NCBI GenBank assembly: GCA_028671895.1
Contig: CM053802.1
Coordinates: 38,912,201-38,976,200, forward strand
Direction of reading: 5' to 3'
Source: Oenanthe sinensis
Taxonomy: Eukaryota > Streptophyta > Magnoliopsida > Apiales > Apiaceae
Length of the DNA: 64,000 nucleotides
Both the position numbers and the translations under genes were made by a program. Shown here in pieces: positions 19,698-32,519 of the stretch. How positions within the stretch are numbered: position 1 is the stretch's first letter; each line of letters starts with the position of its first letter. The notes below the pieces were generated by a model. The model had not been told where the DNA came from. It worked only from the letters and a program-made list of their open reading frames with translations, and did not search any database.

Positions 19698-21585
19698 GGC
19701 ACAGTTCAGTAAAGTGTAACAACGAACATACGTCAGTTCGTCACAAAATCAAAGTAATTTATCTGTATTTATTGAGATAGAGAGAAAAATAGAGCATTAC
19801 ACACACCCATGCTTTTCGTGTATATCTTTGATATGAAACGTTATGTTGCAATCTTTCGAGATATAATATTCATATATGTATATTTACATATATTGTAGAG
19901 TCTTATTATTATCCGTTAATAAAATAATAATAATTTTTATTCATAAATATATAGATACGTATATAAAATAATAAAGTAAATGTTTAAACTCATAGAGTTT
20001 ATTTTTATTATGGTAAAGAAAGACCTTGAATTTACTCCTCAAGCCTTTGAAAATCATTGTTTGTGTATAACGTTGAGCTTGATTAATCAAGTCCTTGAAC
20101 CAGAAATAAATTTTTCAGTTTTTTATTTAAGTCATGCATTATCCATTCAAGTAAGTCATTTTGTTATCATTCCACTACAGATTACAATAAGAAAATGACT
20201 TATATCCACAAATGATTATAAATGATATTTCAAGTTCTTATAATATTACCTATCATTAGTTTCTAAAAAATTACATAAAGAGCCCATAGAAATTAAGCCT
20301 TAGAGAAATTAGCCCTCGATTTTTCCATTTTTTAAAATGTTCAATCGTTAGCATATCGTCACGGAACTAGTAGTTTCATCATTGTGTATTGACTAAATTG
20401 TAGTTTATTGACTTCAAGTTTAATTTTTTTGCACAGGGATGGCTAATATTCTAATCTAGTCAATGTGATGGCTAATTATTTTTCATCTTGCCACTTAAAG
20501 GGCTCCTCTTGTGTTTCGTTAAATCATGACTAATGCCGTTATATTTTATTATAAATAAACTAATATATCTGGGTTAATATGATCAATTAACAATCACAAA
20601 TATAATGTCAATTTAAACAGGTCAAACAACACCACTAAACTCCTTTTATCTAGTCAAGATTAAGTCAACTTCTAAGCACATATTACACATGGGCATAGAA
20701 AGTTATTTTTTATTGATGATCGAAATTCACCTCATTGATTTCTGGGGAACATGGACAACCAACAAACTCCGCAAATCTGCAGGAAAGTATCACCGAGATG
20801 CATATATTCATAAAGACTTTGAAGTTAACCCTGTATGATGGAGAAAAGGAGTAGAAAATGTATGATGTAGAAAAGGAGTAGAAAATGTAAGAGTTATTAT
20901 TTGAACCGAACCTGTGATACTCGGACTCTCCGGAGAATCCAGCCGTACCCGTGTTGACACGACACGGACACAAAATCCAAATGTCATCTAGAAAATGGAC
21001 ACTTCATCTCATCTTTAATTTTGATAACTCTTTTATAAAAGGAGGAGAAGAAGAAAATATAAGAAAAAGAGAGGTGTAATCAATGTAAAAGGAGAAAGAG
21101 AAAACATAAATTTTTTATTTTAACCTCTTTTTCAAAAGTTTATATATTATTTTATATAAAATGATAGATATTTATTTATAGAAAGTATCATATTATATTA
21201 AAAATAATAATTGTCTGTCCAAATCCAAGTATCGGATCCTTACAAAACGTGTCTCGAGTCTTCAATTTTGGAGTTCGAAGAATCCAACACACTAATTTGT
21301 GTCTGTGTCAAAACCTTTCTAAAAGAGTCTGAGCATCATAGAATGGAACAAAGCATGATCTTGAACCTTATACAGGATTCCACTCATAGATCGAGACTGT
21401 TAATATGTCTTTCCATGCATCAACAACTTGAACTACCAATCAGTCGACATCATGCAAGCTATTGGATAAAGATTGACCAAGCTCTTCAGGCCTAGTACAA
21501 GTTCAAAATAGTTTCAACATGATTAACAAGTGAAGTTCCATGATTATCTAATTATCGTTATTGACATCATCACTTGTCTTGTGCT
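19698..21585. other. Non-coding, unassigned
   Basis: AT-rich sequence without a recognised gene. A 27-bp tandem doublet (GATGGAGAAAAGGAGTAGAA / GATGTAGAAAAGGAGTAGAA) lies at about 20834-20887. Short open frames here have no domain resemblance. Confidence 0.4.
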
Positions 21586-22349
21586 CTAGAAATCTTCACC
21601 ACATGATTTACCAAGCTCCGACGCCCTAATGTTTGTCTCGGGACATTGCTTGGATGGAATTTTAGACCTGTTTGTTAACTCAGTTTGGTTGCCATTTTTG
21701 TTATGTCCAGAGGTCTGGGAGTCATCAAATGTGCTGCCAACTGTCACAGATTTCGCTGAAGGCTGTGAGTTACATTTCGGATCAAGTTTCTCTTCGATTA
21801 ATCTTTCAACTTTAAGGCATCGTAACACTACTAACCCCCAAGGTCACACAACCAAGTTATTTGCTATAGATTCAAGCGATTGCTCTTCAGCTTTTTTTTC
21901 ATTGTTGGAAACCGAGCCATTACTTTGCATTACTTTCCCATCTTCCATTTCCACATCGATTGCAAAATGGTTATTGGTGCTAATATGAATCCCCGGGGTT
22001 TTCATTAAGTTGTTTGAACCCCTCTGCATATTTACCTTCACTAGATGTTGCTCCATTCCTTTGCATTATTCTCCCATCTCCCATACACTAAACAAACTGA
22101 CCATTTTTTCCAAAACAAAGCTCATGAAAATATACATTTATATATCATCGTTACAGCTAGAAACAAACTAATAAACTTCCATTTCTGGGTTTGCTTCTTC
22201 CACATTATTGCTTTTTCTTCAGCTTTCTGCAACCTTCCATTAACAAAACAAGCTTCTTCTTCATTGTTCCGAATCCTCCTCAAAATCCCATTAATTACTT
22301 TAAGGCTGCCATTGAAAAGTGGAAGATCAATCCACTTCAAATACCCCAA
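21586..22349 (-). pseudogene. Possible gene remnant, unknown family
   Basis: On the minus strand 22056-21586 is a single reading frame interrupted by one TGA at about 21844; both halves are hydrophilic and Ser/Asn/Glu-rich. Upstream (22349-22122) a 75-codon frame contains a charged helix (RLQKAEEKAIMWKKQTQKWK) followed by a short hydrophobic stretch (FISLFLAVTMIYKCIF) resembling a tail anchor. Whether these belong together is unknown. I do not recognise the protein. Confidence 0.25.
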
Positions 22350-22763
22350 CCATTACAACCATCAGCACAACTAAAAAACCTCCGTCCAGCATTTAATTAT
22401 TTACTGAATATTGATTAATTAATCAACTCGTTGGACATAAAAATAGTGTCTACTCGTCAGCTCGTCCGTGCAGTCATCAATAGAGTTTTCACCCATCAAT
22501 ATAAAATCATACTTGTAAAAATTTGGTTATAACAATAGTCCCCAATCTTATTGGGGTAAGAGTCTCAACTACCCAATAAAATTGTTCTCCGGGAACTACA
22601 CTCTTCTCTCACTACTCCTTTACATGCATACATATCACATATGTATTTTGAACTCACCCAAACACTTCCTTTTTCCTCTATTTAAACCACCCATCAATTA
22701 GGGCTTTAATCAAACCCGTTACTTTTTCTAATTTACTATCCTCTTCAAACCTGTAATCACTTA

Positions 22764-24393
22764 ATGGCAATAAAGGGAAACAAAAATGGCAGCAAACCCG
22801 TGGAAGCTATTGCGACGAGAAAGCCAAGATGGACGATGACTGGTATTCTTGAGTTCAAGAGCACCAATTCTAGTTCAATGTCGTCTGATAGTGTTGTTGG
22901 CATGACTTTGCTGTTCAAGTCGAACCCTAACATGGTGTTTGTCGTTCCCGATGAAAGGGTTTTTGCCGACTTCCATGCTCAGGATGGATTTCTTTTTACA
23001 ATTACCCATTCAAAATTGGTATGTCTTTTCCATTTACAAAGCTTGTCACTTATTTCGTAAGGACTCTGGATATTTTCCCATCTCAAGCGATGCCTTCAGC
23101 GTGGAGAATGTTGGCTTCTTTGGATGTTATTGAGGACAAACACAAACTTGGAATTGATCTCTCGGTTGTTACATACTCTTACCAGGCAAAGAAGTTTAAT
23201 GGTGATCTTTATGGATTGGTTGGTCATAAAAAGAGAACATCATTGATCTTGAACTTGGATTGCGTGCACGATCGCGGCGGGAAGAATGATTTATTTTACG
23301 TCGATAATGCATCACTCGGGGACCATGTTGCATACGTCCGTGAAAAATGGAACAGAGATGGTAATTACTATTACCTTGCTAGTTTATGTCGTACTTTTAC
23401 TTTGATTCAACGCTGACTTTTGTTATGACGCCACGTGTATGATGTATTTCTCCTTACAGCCGTACTCATACATTGTTGTTCGTTCCATATCGTATTATTG
23501 AATCAAGGTCACACTGTACTTCACATCATTTTTTTATATGTCTTCTGTTGTCCATGTCATTATCCTGATCATGACTTGTAGACGTATGTGTCTTTTGCAC
23601 TTGATACCATTCGTTAATTGTTTTTCTCCACATTGTTGAAACATACGTTATTTGGATTGTATTTTTTTTAGATTGTAGTGCTGAGTCGGCTATTGATGAT
23701 GTCAAGGCTACTAAGATAGTTGATGAAATCTTGGCATTTCCTTTGGGTCACAGAGTTTGGCCAAATTGTATGGATCGTCCAATTTGACATTCTGCTCCTG
23801 TTGACATAGCAGCTTTCGCTGCCAAGCTGCTCATCAAGTCTGCTACTGGAAAAGACGTTGGTGGTTCTGAGTCTCACTCTAGGGCTACTAGGAGCACTGC
23901 TGCTATGAAAGATAAGGGCAAAGGAGTTGTCATCACACCTTTGGATACTCAAATTGATGATATTTCATCTGACTCAGCTGGTACTCCTGAAACTGAGAGG
24001 ATGGCCAATTCCGATCATCAATTCATCAAATGTATATTTCAGTTGTTACTAGTACTGCTTCTTATTTTCATCATACAGACTCTTTTTCCAATTCATTATA
24101 CAGAGTACAAGCGTCCCGTTATCCGTGCTCTTGAGATGTCGGGAAAGGAGTTATTTCTGAAACGTGCATGTGAATCGGGGAGTGAAACTCCTAAGAGTTC
24201 TCTTAGAATATACAGTTCGTCGAGCCCCCAATCGAAGAAAGCCAAAGTAGTAGTTTCACCACCTCCTCCCGTGATGGATTCCACACCTGAGATAGTTGTT
24301 GACGACTGGCAATGGCCTGATCTCCATAGGTACAGTGTCAATGCTGAGCTTAGATCATTGATTCATATGTTGGCCCCCCCTTCTATTACCTGA
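22764..24393 (+). pseudogene. Broken transposon-protein-like gene, 'gypsy-type' N-domain
   Basis: Starts at an ATG (22764) after a TATA-like leader region. The first frame reaches FADFHAQDGF, then a frameshift near 22985-22998 moves to the frame carrying FKIGMSFPFTKLVTYF and PSQAMPSAWRML. That pattern resembles the plant 'putative gypsy-type transposon' domain (PF04195-like, from memory). A GT donor at about 23362 and a TTTTTTTAG acceptor at about 23670 suggest an intron. The next exon keeps frame but hits a TGA at about 23785, after which the same frame continues to 24393 (basic, Ser/Pro-rich, with PPPPVMDSTPEIVVDDWQWP). One frameshift plus one stop indicates a pseudogene. No RT or integrase is near. 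Confidence 0.5.
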
Positions 24394-26102
24394 GACAGTT
24401 AGTGGTCACGGTTCTAAGATCGTTGACTAAGTGATGGTTGAGGCGGTAGGGAACTCTTTCCACGTAAGTTTTGCTTAACCCTCGTACCTTATACTTATTT
24501 TTCTTTTGTTTTACTCCCGGTGAACATATTGTAGTATTTCTTTTATTCTTGCTATAGGCATTTTAAGCCATGATGTTGTCGCATGTTACTTACCGCAAGT
24601 TTTCTAACGAAATGGTTGAGTTATAGTTAGAACATTCCAGTTGCTAGGAAAAGATTCGCATGTTGCAAAAGCCCCTTAACAATTTGGTTATAACAATTCT
24701 AATGGAATACAAGTGGAGCCCCTTAATTGGCAAGAAGAAAAGCAATTATCCATTACTTTGGCTAGATTAAAATATTATCCATCACTGTGCAAAAAAAATT
24801 AAACTTGAGGTCAATAAACCGCAATTTAGTCTTGTGCTTTTCATATTTATGTACTTTTGTTTGACTCAAGTATGTCCAGATGGTAAGACAACAGAAACTG
24901 AAGCAGCCATGGCACTGCTACCCGCCATTAAAGGGTTCATCAGAAGTGCGGGGACCAGGAGAGACTAGCACAAACAGCATAGCATTAATCTTTGCATGAT
25001 CCCGAGGACTTGCTCACAGGCACTTATTTAGCTTGAAGAAGATGAAATATTATATATTTCTTGGTCGTGTTTGTCGTGTTGTATAATCAAGCTGCGCTCA
25101 TTTCTTAGTTTCGCGGAGAAGCTTGAGGCTGCTTGTATAATCAAAATAGGTCTATATAAGTTTTTTTAGTTTTCTTCTGCTAAATGTATGCGACTAAGGT
25201 TAAAAGAGAGTGCGAGATAAATGATAAGTCTACATTGAATTTAAATCCAAAAATATCGCAATTTGACTTGTTTATCTATGATTTGATTATAAGAGTTTCA
25301 TATCATCTTTTTATGCATGGAGAAGTTGCGGATTAATTTTCAGCGAGCACCACAACAGTACACCCAAAAGAAAATAGAAATCATATCTGCCTCTTCGGGA
25401 ACACTAATGTCTAAACCGAAATTTCGACCCAGACGTCATTTTAAACTACCTCATTTCAAGAATATATAAAACTAATTAAAAGCTCGTGTATATGAATTCT
25501 ATTCATCATTAAAAAAAATATTTGTCATTGTGTTTTTTTCCGATAAATTTAATGTAAGACTATTAATACTAGTTTTTAGAATATCTCATACATTTTTAAC
25601 ATTTTTTAAAATAATACTTTTTTCACTACTTACAATAAATCTCATTAACTTAATCATTTTTTCTTCTCTTTTTTGCCCGGTATCTAACTCAAATGTTAAC
25701 CATCGAGTTGGAATGATCTTTTAGAATATAATATTGATATGGCTTTTGTACAGATTTTCGCTACCTAATCCTGACCATGCTCAAGAACCAAGAGCCAGCC
25801 CTCTTACTTAGCTTAGTCCGTGACTGTTGGTGTAAAATGCCCTTTGACTGTTGGACATGAGTCTTAAATGATAGAAGCGAGTTATTAGGTTGGTGTCACT
25901 TGTTATATGGGTGGGCAGGACAGCCAAACTCTTTTCTTTCTTTCCGCTGTCGACAAGTGGAATCCCTCTATCCACGAGATCTAAACCAAGCATAAAAAAT
26001 TTTGATTTACAATTCTGCAGTCCACAAATTCGAATTCAATCTCTTTTAACCAAATGTGAACTGATTAGTCGGTTGGAACAAGTTGGTTCATCAAACACTT
26101 AA
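24394..26102. other. Mostly non-coding; possible terminal-exon fragment
   Basis: No gene is supported. About 24870-24968 has a short frame after an AG (reading DGKTTETEAAMALLPAIKGF in one frame) followed by 3'-UTR-like sequence; it may be an exon captured from another gene, but I cannot identify it. The remainder is AT-rich with no recognisable feature. Confidence 0.3.
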
Positions 26103-26461
26103 GCAAGTCCAATGTTAAATCTAAAATGACTATATGCTATATTTTGAGACCAAAATAGTAGTTTTTATTCTTAAAATACAACTAATGCTCCAATGCATAG
26201 TTCTAAAATAAGATAACTATATTGAAACTAGCATTTAAAATATATTTTAATATTTTTTGATAATAAAGAGAATTATGTGATTGATTGGATGTAATGTGAC
26301 AAGGATGACTATAACTATTTTTGGTCCTAAATATATGACCAATTGTCCATTTATGCATTTATAAGACCAAGTATATTTATGCATTGGAGTGGTGATTTTA
26401 CAAACTTAATTCTATATTACAGCTATAGAGGATTAAATATAATTATGCATTGGATTTGCTC
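26103..26461. mobile_element. MITE, PIF/Harbinger (Tourist)-like
   Basis: A 359-bp non-coding element with imperfect terminal inverted repeats: GCAAGTCCAATG on the left and, read inward from the right, GAGCAAATCCAATG. It is flanked by TAA on both sides (26100-26102 and 26462-26464). The TAA duplication and size fit Tourist-like MITEs. It lies about 450 bp beyond the 3' end of the REVEILLE-like gene. Confidence 0.6.
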
Positions 26462-26906
26462 TAAGTGAATGTTGCAAGTGAAACTCGGTTAGGAAAAGTT
26501 CCCCAGTCCAGTTGCATAGTCCCACATAACCTTATGTGACACGGTGGGTGCATAGATAAGATCCTTGCATATGTACCCTAGAAGCTACAAAGCTGTAGTT
26601 GAGTTTAAAATACTACCATCTTTAGAGTTATACAATGCAACACAAGTCCAATCGGTAACCTTCCACTGTTAGGATTATTAATCTTTACATACTGAGCTAC
26701 ATGAAGAATTGAAAGACAAATGGGAACATTTTAAGGCCTCGGACGCATGGCAAAGCTCCCCCCAACTCCCGATCGTCCAAAATTTACATACCGTAAACAG
26801 GTGTACAGTGATAGGTTTCACCCATCCTCAATTTTAAACTTCAACCTGTCAAAAAAATTCTGCTAGTATGTTATTATAATAAATATTATCAGCACCCAAT
26901 TTTACG
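26462..26906. other. 3' flank of the REVEILLE-like gene
   Basis: Non-coding. The part nearest 26906 should hold the 3' UTR of the minus-strand gene. I could not place a polyadenylation site with confidence. Confidence 0.4.
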
Positions 26907-29453
26907 CTATAAGCAAAGCCGAGTTCTCTGCTCTTCTCTCTCTTCACCGGTTATCGATATACCATTGTCCCTCTCTGCCAAGCATCTCTTGTATGGCACA
27001 AATCCCCTACTATTATTGGCCTTGGCCAGGATACTCTTTTGCTCAGTGAAAGCTATTTCAGCCCTTGGTTTGAACAAGGAGGTGAGCTTCTGCTCATCAT
27101 CCATCTTGTCGGAAAGGGAAAGGGACCGACAACTTTGCGTCTCCATCTCCCAATTTTTATCACCATCTGTCTCGACGTTGATCGATCCCGAGTTTGAGCC
27201 AGTCAAGGATCCATGCTTCTGAAGCACTTTATCTTGGACATTATTCCCATCAAAGTGTATATATTCTCTTTCTTGAACAGAATTACGCAATTGGAGAAAA
27301 GGATATGGTACTCCTCCATAGAATGTCCAACATGGAACAGGAGTGCTCGACTCGTCATCTACATTAATTGAATTATTAATCGGATATTGCATGTAATATA
27401 CTGCAGGTGCTCCACAAGATACGCCAGTCCAGGCACATTCGGCAGCATCAGGAGATGCATAACTCATTCCTGGTGATATATTCCATGGAGATGTTTGCAC
27501 TAGTCTTTCATCAGCTGACTCTAGATGCGATGAACCAAAGGAGTTGTTCCTTGAGCTTGAAAGTGATGGTTCTGCAACTGTTACAGTCTTTCCGAATAGC
27601 TTCAGACTGTGTGTTGATACTTCCTCATTAGATCCTTCTTTAACAAAACTACCGTCAGCTTGAAACAGTTCCAACTTCTGCACAATCAGCACACACAGAA
27701 TGAGATGCTTGTTAGAAAACAAATAATGACTGGTATAGATTGCAAATAAATGAACAAATGAGATGAAGTTTGTGGATATAGTACCGTGTGAACATGTTCA
27801 TCCTCATTTGAACTATCATTTCCCCGAGCAGGAGAGTTAGATCCATTTTCAGACCTGTTTTCTTCTGGTGATGGAATAGTCTCAGGGAAAACCCCACTTG
27901 GTTGGTCATCAGCATCAGAAGAAGCTGCTGAGAAGATGCAATTTGGCATATTTGAGTCTGTTACACATGTTGCTTCCGACCCCACAGCAGACAATACAGA
28001 AGCTGGTGACCGATTTTCTCGTCCTGAAACTGAATGACTCGGAGATGCAGATCTTCCGAGTTCATCTGAGAGATGAGCTCCAGTTTTAACTGGACCGACC
28101 ATTTTACGGGGATAAGGATGCATTGGCTTTCTTTTGGGACGTGGAGGAGGAATCTCAATAGGTTTCACCGTGTTCTCTTCATTGATACTTGATTCACGAA
28201 CCACCTAATTACAGACAATACATCTAGAATTAGAATGGATACAATTACAATATGGGTGAAGGGCTTGTTAATCAGCACATTAGGATATATCAGATAAACA
28301 AATTTCAGATATACAAAAGGCATATAGATATACAATGGTAGAGGGTAGATATCGGAATATCAGTAGTCAACCTTAGAAAAGAATTTCTGAGCATGACTTC
28401 TAATTTGAACTGCAGTTTTTGTGCCAATATGTTCTGTATAAACAAAAATCTCAGTACACATAGAGCTAAGAGATATAAGATCAATATTGAACTAAAAACA
28501 ATTCTAACTACCTTCAATGTGTCTCCAAGCACGTCCATACAACTTTAGTGCCTCAAGAAACTTATGGTGCTCTTCGTCTGTCCACCTTTCCCTTTGCTTT
28601 GTAATTGTGTACTGCTTTCTGACCTATAGACCGGAAGGAGAACAGGTATAAGCAAAACAAAAAGTAATGGGGGTAAAGAAGTAAGCGACCTTGTATTGGT
28701 AAATACCTTTATAGCATAGTCGTCACCAGAAACAGCTTGGTCCTTATCCTGCCTAAGAGCAGGAGATTGTAGGTCAGCAGTCAAAGGTAAATCACCGCCG
28801 GCAAGCAAAGTTGTTTTCAACCTTGAATCTTCACTTCGAATCTATATTACACAAAATATATGAAAGAATTCAGAAACCATCTAATAGATACCAGTTACCA
28901 CACAAATTAATCATAAACTCAGTTTCTCTAATCAAATCATCACTCTTATAGTACCTACCTAGCTCTTAATATAATCTCAAAATTCACAAGCCAAATTAGC
29001 CTCTCTAATCACATAAACAGCAAAAAAAAAATTAGTTCAACCATGAAGTAGTCTTAAATTTGACCCACCAAAAGCAATCACACCTTCCCACTGATAACTA
29101 TTATTATCATCCCATATATAAATAGCTAAATAAATAAGTTACACTGCAACAAATGATAATCTCTAGAGCCTCTTAAACAAGTAAAAAAATTACTAGCACA
29201 AGATTATGAGGAAAAAAATGAAACTTTACTGCGAAAAATAAATAATTATGAGTAAAACCACTTCATTTATTTTCTTTCCTCATCTTAAATTAACATAGAT
29301 ATATAGTAATAACCATTTACAATTACAGATCTACAAGATATAAAACAAACTAAAACAAATATATTTAAACTATGAAAGGGAAAAGTTTGTTTTGCATACC
29401 TGTATATCATCACTTGCAGACCCCATTGATTCTTCAATTTGATTATCTTGCAT
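26907..29453 (-). CDS. RVE: REVEILLE-type MYB-related transcription factor
   Basis: A nuclear clock-associated single-MYB factor expected to bind evening-element-type DNA. I read six coding exons, all with GT/AG borders: 29453-29400, 28841-28707, 28623-28512, 28433-28372, 28204-27785 and 27677-26907, giving a continuous 517-residue frame. The MYB repeat (about 72-121) has RERWTDEEHHKFLEALKLYG and ends in SHAQKFFSK, the SHAQKYF-class signature; the VVRES that follows is typical of RVE1/RVE2/RVE7 rather than LHY/CCA1. A RPKRKPMHPYPRK block follows at about 143. The C-terminal half keeps the family motifs LKLFGKTV and GFVPYKRCLAERD. The start ATG opens a short acidic exon, and a 558-bp intron separates it from exon 2. 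All domains look intact. I am sure of the family and less sure which RVE paralogue it is. Confidence 0.92.
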
Positions 29454-30393
29454 CCACAAATTTCAAACCACTATGCTTAGTTCAACCACCAAATTTTTTA
29501 ATACAAATACAAACTCATCTCTAGATCAGTACATAACAATATATATAAATCAAAGGATTAAATCTGAACAAAATCAAACAGATCTTAATTCCCACCACAC
29601 CCACAAATTTTTCTTGAAATTCTGCTCAATTTCTTGCATAAAAAAGTACAAAAAGTTGTCCAAAACTTGATGAAATTAAAATTGAAGACATGGGTTTTAT
29701 CCAGAGGAATTAAAAGATAAGATTACAAACACAAAGGTTGGATCTTTGCTAACAAGAAAATTGAAAACAGGTGTATATAATATAGAAATCAAGAAAGAAG
29801 GTTCAAGAGTATGTGAAGAAGAAAGAGAGAGGAGTTTTATAACAAGAGAGAGTATGAAATGGTTGTGTATTTTGTGGAAGATATTAAAAAGAGAAAAAGG
29901 GTAAGGTTGCCACGTAAGATATGAGGTTTGGCAAAGGAAAGATGGAGAAATATATGTGGACTCTTGTGGCTCACAATCAAAGAAGAGGCTTATGAAAGAG
30001 TTGAAATATTTGTGGATGTTTTTTAATATTCACTTTTTTCATATAACTTGCATGTGGACCCACACACTTCTATACTGGCTGTCCCGGTGGCCTCTCTCTC
30101 TCTCATTGAGTTCTTGTAATAATATTATTTTTATAATTCAAAACAAGATCTATATTTAGATCCGAAAATGACTCATATCCTACGTTTTCATTATTTTTAT
30201 CTTGTACTTTGAAATTACGCATTATCACAAAATGATATATATTAAATATTTTATTTTTTACTTTTATAATATTATATATTTTTTAATTTATAAACAATAT
30301 AAAATCATGTAACTAGAAAAAAAAACTTTTTAAATTACATTAATAATATTATGTATTTAGAAATGTGGTGATAATTTGCTGGATCAATTTATA
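29454..30393 (-). promoter_or_regulatory. 5' UTR and promoter region of the REVEILLE-like gene
   Basis: The upstream region of the minus-strand gene. A purine-rich stretch (29790-29860) probably covers the leader and transcription start. An ACGTGGC site (G-box/ABRE core, minus strand, 29909-29915) lies about 460 bp above the ATG. I see no exact evening element here; the nearest AAAATATCT is inside the Helitron further upstream. Confidence 0.4.
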
Positions 30394-30898
30394 CTAGCTT
30401 ATATCCCGTGCGATGCACGGATGAATTTTTTTAATTTTTTAATATTTTTTAATGATTTGAATTTATTTGTATTTGTATAATTATAATTTAAATTTTATTT
30501 AATATTATATGTATATGTTTTTATATAATTTATTTGCATTTATATTTTAATAGGATAATTTTTGTTTGTTTTGTATAGAGATGTATTTTACTTAGGAGAT
30601 TAATGTGAGATATTTTAGTTAGAAGATTAATATGAGATTGTATTTTAGTAGTAATGTTTATATTCTTTAGAATTATAATGTTTATGAGTTGTTTGCATAA
30701 AAGGAGAATTACTTGTGTTAGAATTGTATGTATGATTATATTCTTTTAAAATTATATTTTATTAAAATTTAACGGTTAAGATTATTTCTATGGTTCACTT
30801 AAAATTAGACGGTCAAGATTTTTTCTATGGTTCACCCAGTACCAAACCAACCGACGACCAAAACTTTTAATCTTTCGTCTTTAATAATATAGTATAGA
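30394..30898 (-). mobile_element. Non-autonomous Helitron
   Basis: A 505-bp element. On the minus strand it begins with TC (TCTATACTATATTATTAAAG) and ends with a GC-rich hairpin, CCGTGCATCGCACGG, followed 9 bp later by CTAG. Those are the three hallmarks of Helitrons (5' TC, 3' hairpin, CTRR end). It lies between a host A and T with no target duplication, as expected. It has no Rep/helicase coding capacity. It contains AAAATATCT (minus strand, 30616-30608). Confidence 0.8.
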
Positions 30899-32332
30899 TA
30901 TTAATAATATTTTATATATGCACATATATTAATATATTATTTTTATATAAAATTAACATCTATACGGTTGGATCATTTAAATAATAATTAATTTATTAAA
31001 TTTTAAACCATATTAATAAATAAAAAATTTATTATGGCCTTTTGATACCCCAACTGCCTTCCTCAGTTGCCCTTAACCCTAATTCCCCTTATTCCGATCA
31101 TCTTGTCCGGTCACCATTGTTATGCATGTAGAATAAATAAATTTATGAAATTCATAAAGAACAAAACTGGTGAATTTGGTGATTTTTATAATACAAATTA
31201 ATGATTTTTATAGTACAAATTTGTGATTTATCTAATATAAATTAGTGATTGCATGTCGATCTGATAATAGATATTTATATATCACATTTGATGATTTTTA
31301 TAATACAAATTAGTGATTTTTATCGTACAAATTTGTGATTTATCTAATATAAATTAGTGATTGCATGTCGATCTGGTAACTAGGGCTGAGTATTATGTCG
31401 GTTCGGTCTAGAACTGGACCGAATTATCAATATTTTTGGAACCAAATTATTTTGATTCTTTCGGTTCGGTCCATATTTATTTTTTATTTTTAAATTGAAA
31501 ATTAAATAAGGTGAATTTTTAAGGGAACATGAATACAAATATATAAATAAAACCAAGTATATTCATATTTAGGCCAAATAATAAATCAATAATGCAACAA
31601 TTAATGCAAAATTGCATTTATTGAACATATATATTGAATTATTTCAGTTCTTTCGGTTCGGTCCTATATATTTATTTTTTTAATTGAAAATTAAATAAGG
31701 TGAATTTTTAAGTAAACATGAATACAAATATATAAATAAAACCAAGTAGATTCATATTTAGGCCACATAATAAATCAATAATGCAACAATTGATGCAATA
31801 TATTAATAAAAATATATTATATATAATAAAAATAAATAATATATAATCCGGTCTATTCGGTCTGAACTAATTTTTTTATTAAGGACCAGACCGAACCGAA
31901 CTTTGATTCGGCCCAAACCGAAAAACTGAATAGACAGAAATTTTAGAAAAATGTAACCGAGCCGAAATTACACTATTTGGTTCGGTTTATATCACACATA
32001 TCATATTTAAATTTCAGATCTAATAATTTTTATGAGTGGTGATGATTCTTTGTAAGTAATAGTTAGTGAAAATTAAATTTACATTATTGAAATAGGTATA
32101 GATCGAAAAATAATAGAAAAAATCGATGAAGATGAAGATAAAAAAAAGATGGTCGGAATCAATGTCGGACAGAGATGACTAAGGCTAGGGCGAGGTTGCG
32201 GGGTGGAGTGGACATAGCAAATTATGGGGTGGATGATATCATATAAGGGGTGGACATAGTAAATAGGTATGGGTATAGTAAAATAGTGAATGGAGATAAT
32301 GGTTCTATTTTCTGTTCTAAGATTGCTTTCTG

Positions 32333-32377
<45 letters not shown>

Positions 32378-32514
32378 GGATCACACTCAAATGAGAATCC
32401 TTAAATGAGAAGTAAATGAGAACTAGTGATTTATATCATTTAAGTTGGTGATTTGATTGTTTAACATTGTAAATATCATAGCACCGCCCCTTTACATCCC
32501 AACCGTCACCATCG
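30899..32514. repeat. AT-rich intergenic DNA with several direct repeats
   Basis: No gene. Two near-identical copies of an approximately 83-bp segment occur at about 31182-31263 and 31294-31377 (both with GATTGCATGTCGATCTG). A second tandem pair with a period of about 190 bp spans about 31457-31840 (AAATAAGGTGAATTTTTAAG in both). TCGGTTCGGTC motifs at 31400-31475 and their inverses at 31875-31990 suggest a decayed inverted-repeat element. An (AT)n microsatellite is at 32334-32374. The right end (32375-32514) is the flank into which Copia element A inserted. Confidence 0.6.
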
Positions 32515-32519
32515 GAGAC

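Noticed and set aside
32079..32390. Minus-strand 103-codon frame with an Ile-Tyr repeat
   Set aside because: The repeat is a translated (AT)n microsatellite; the rest has no coding character.
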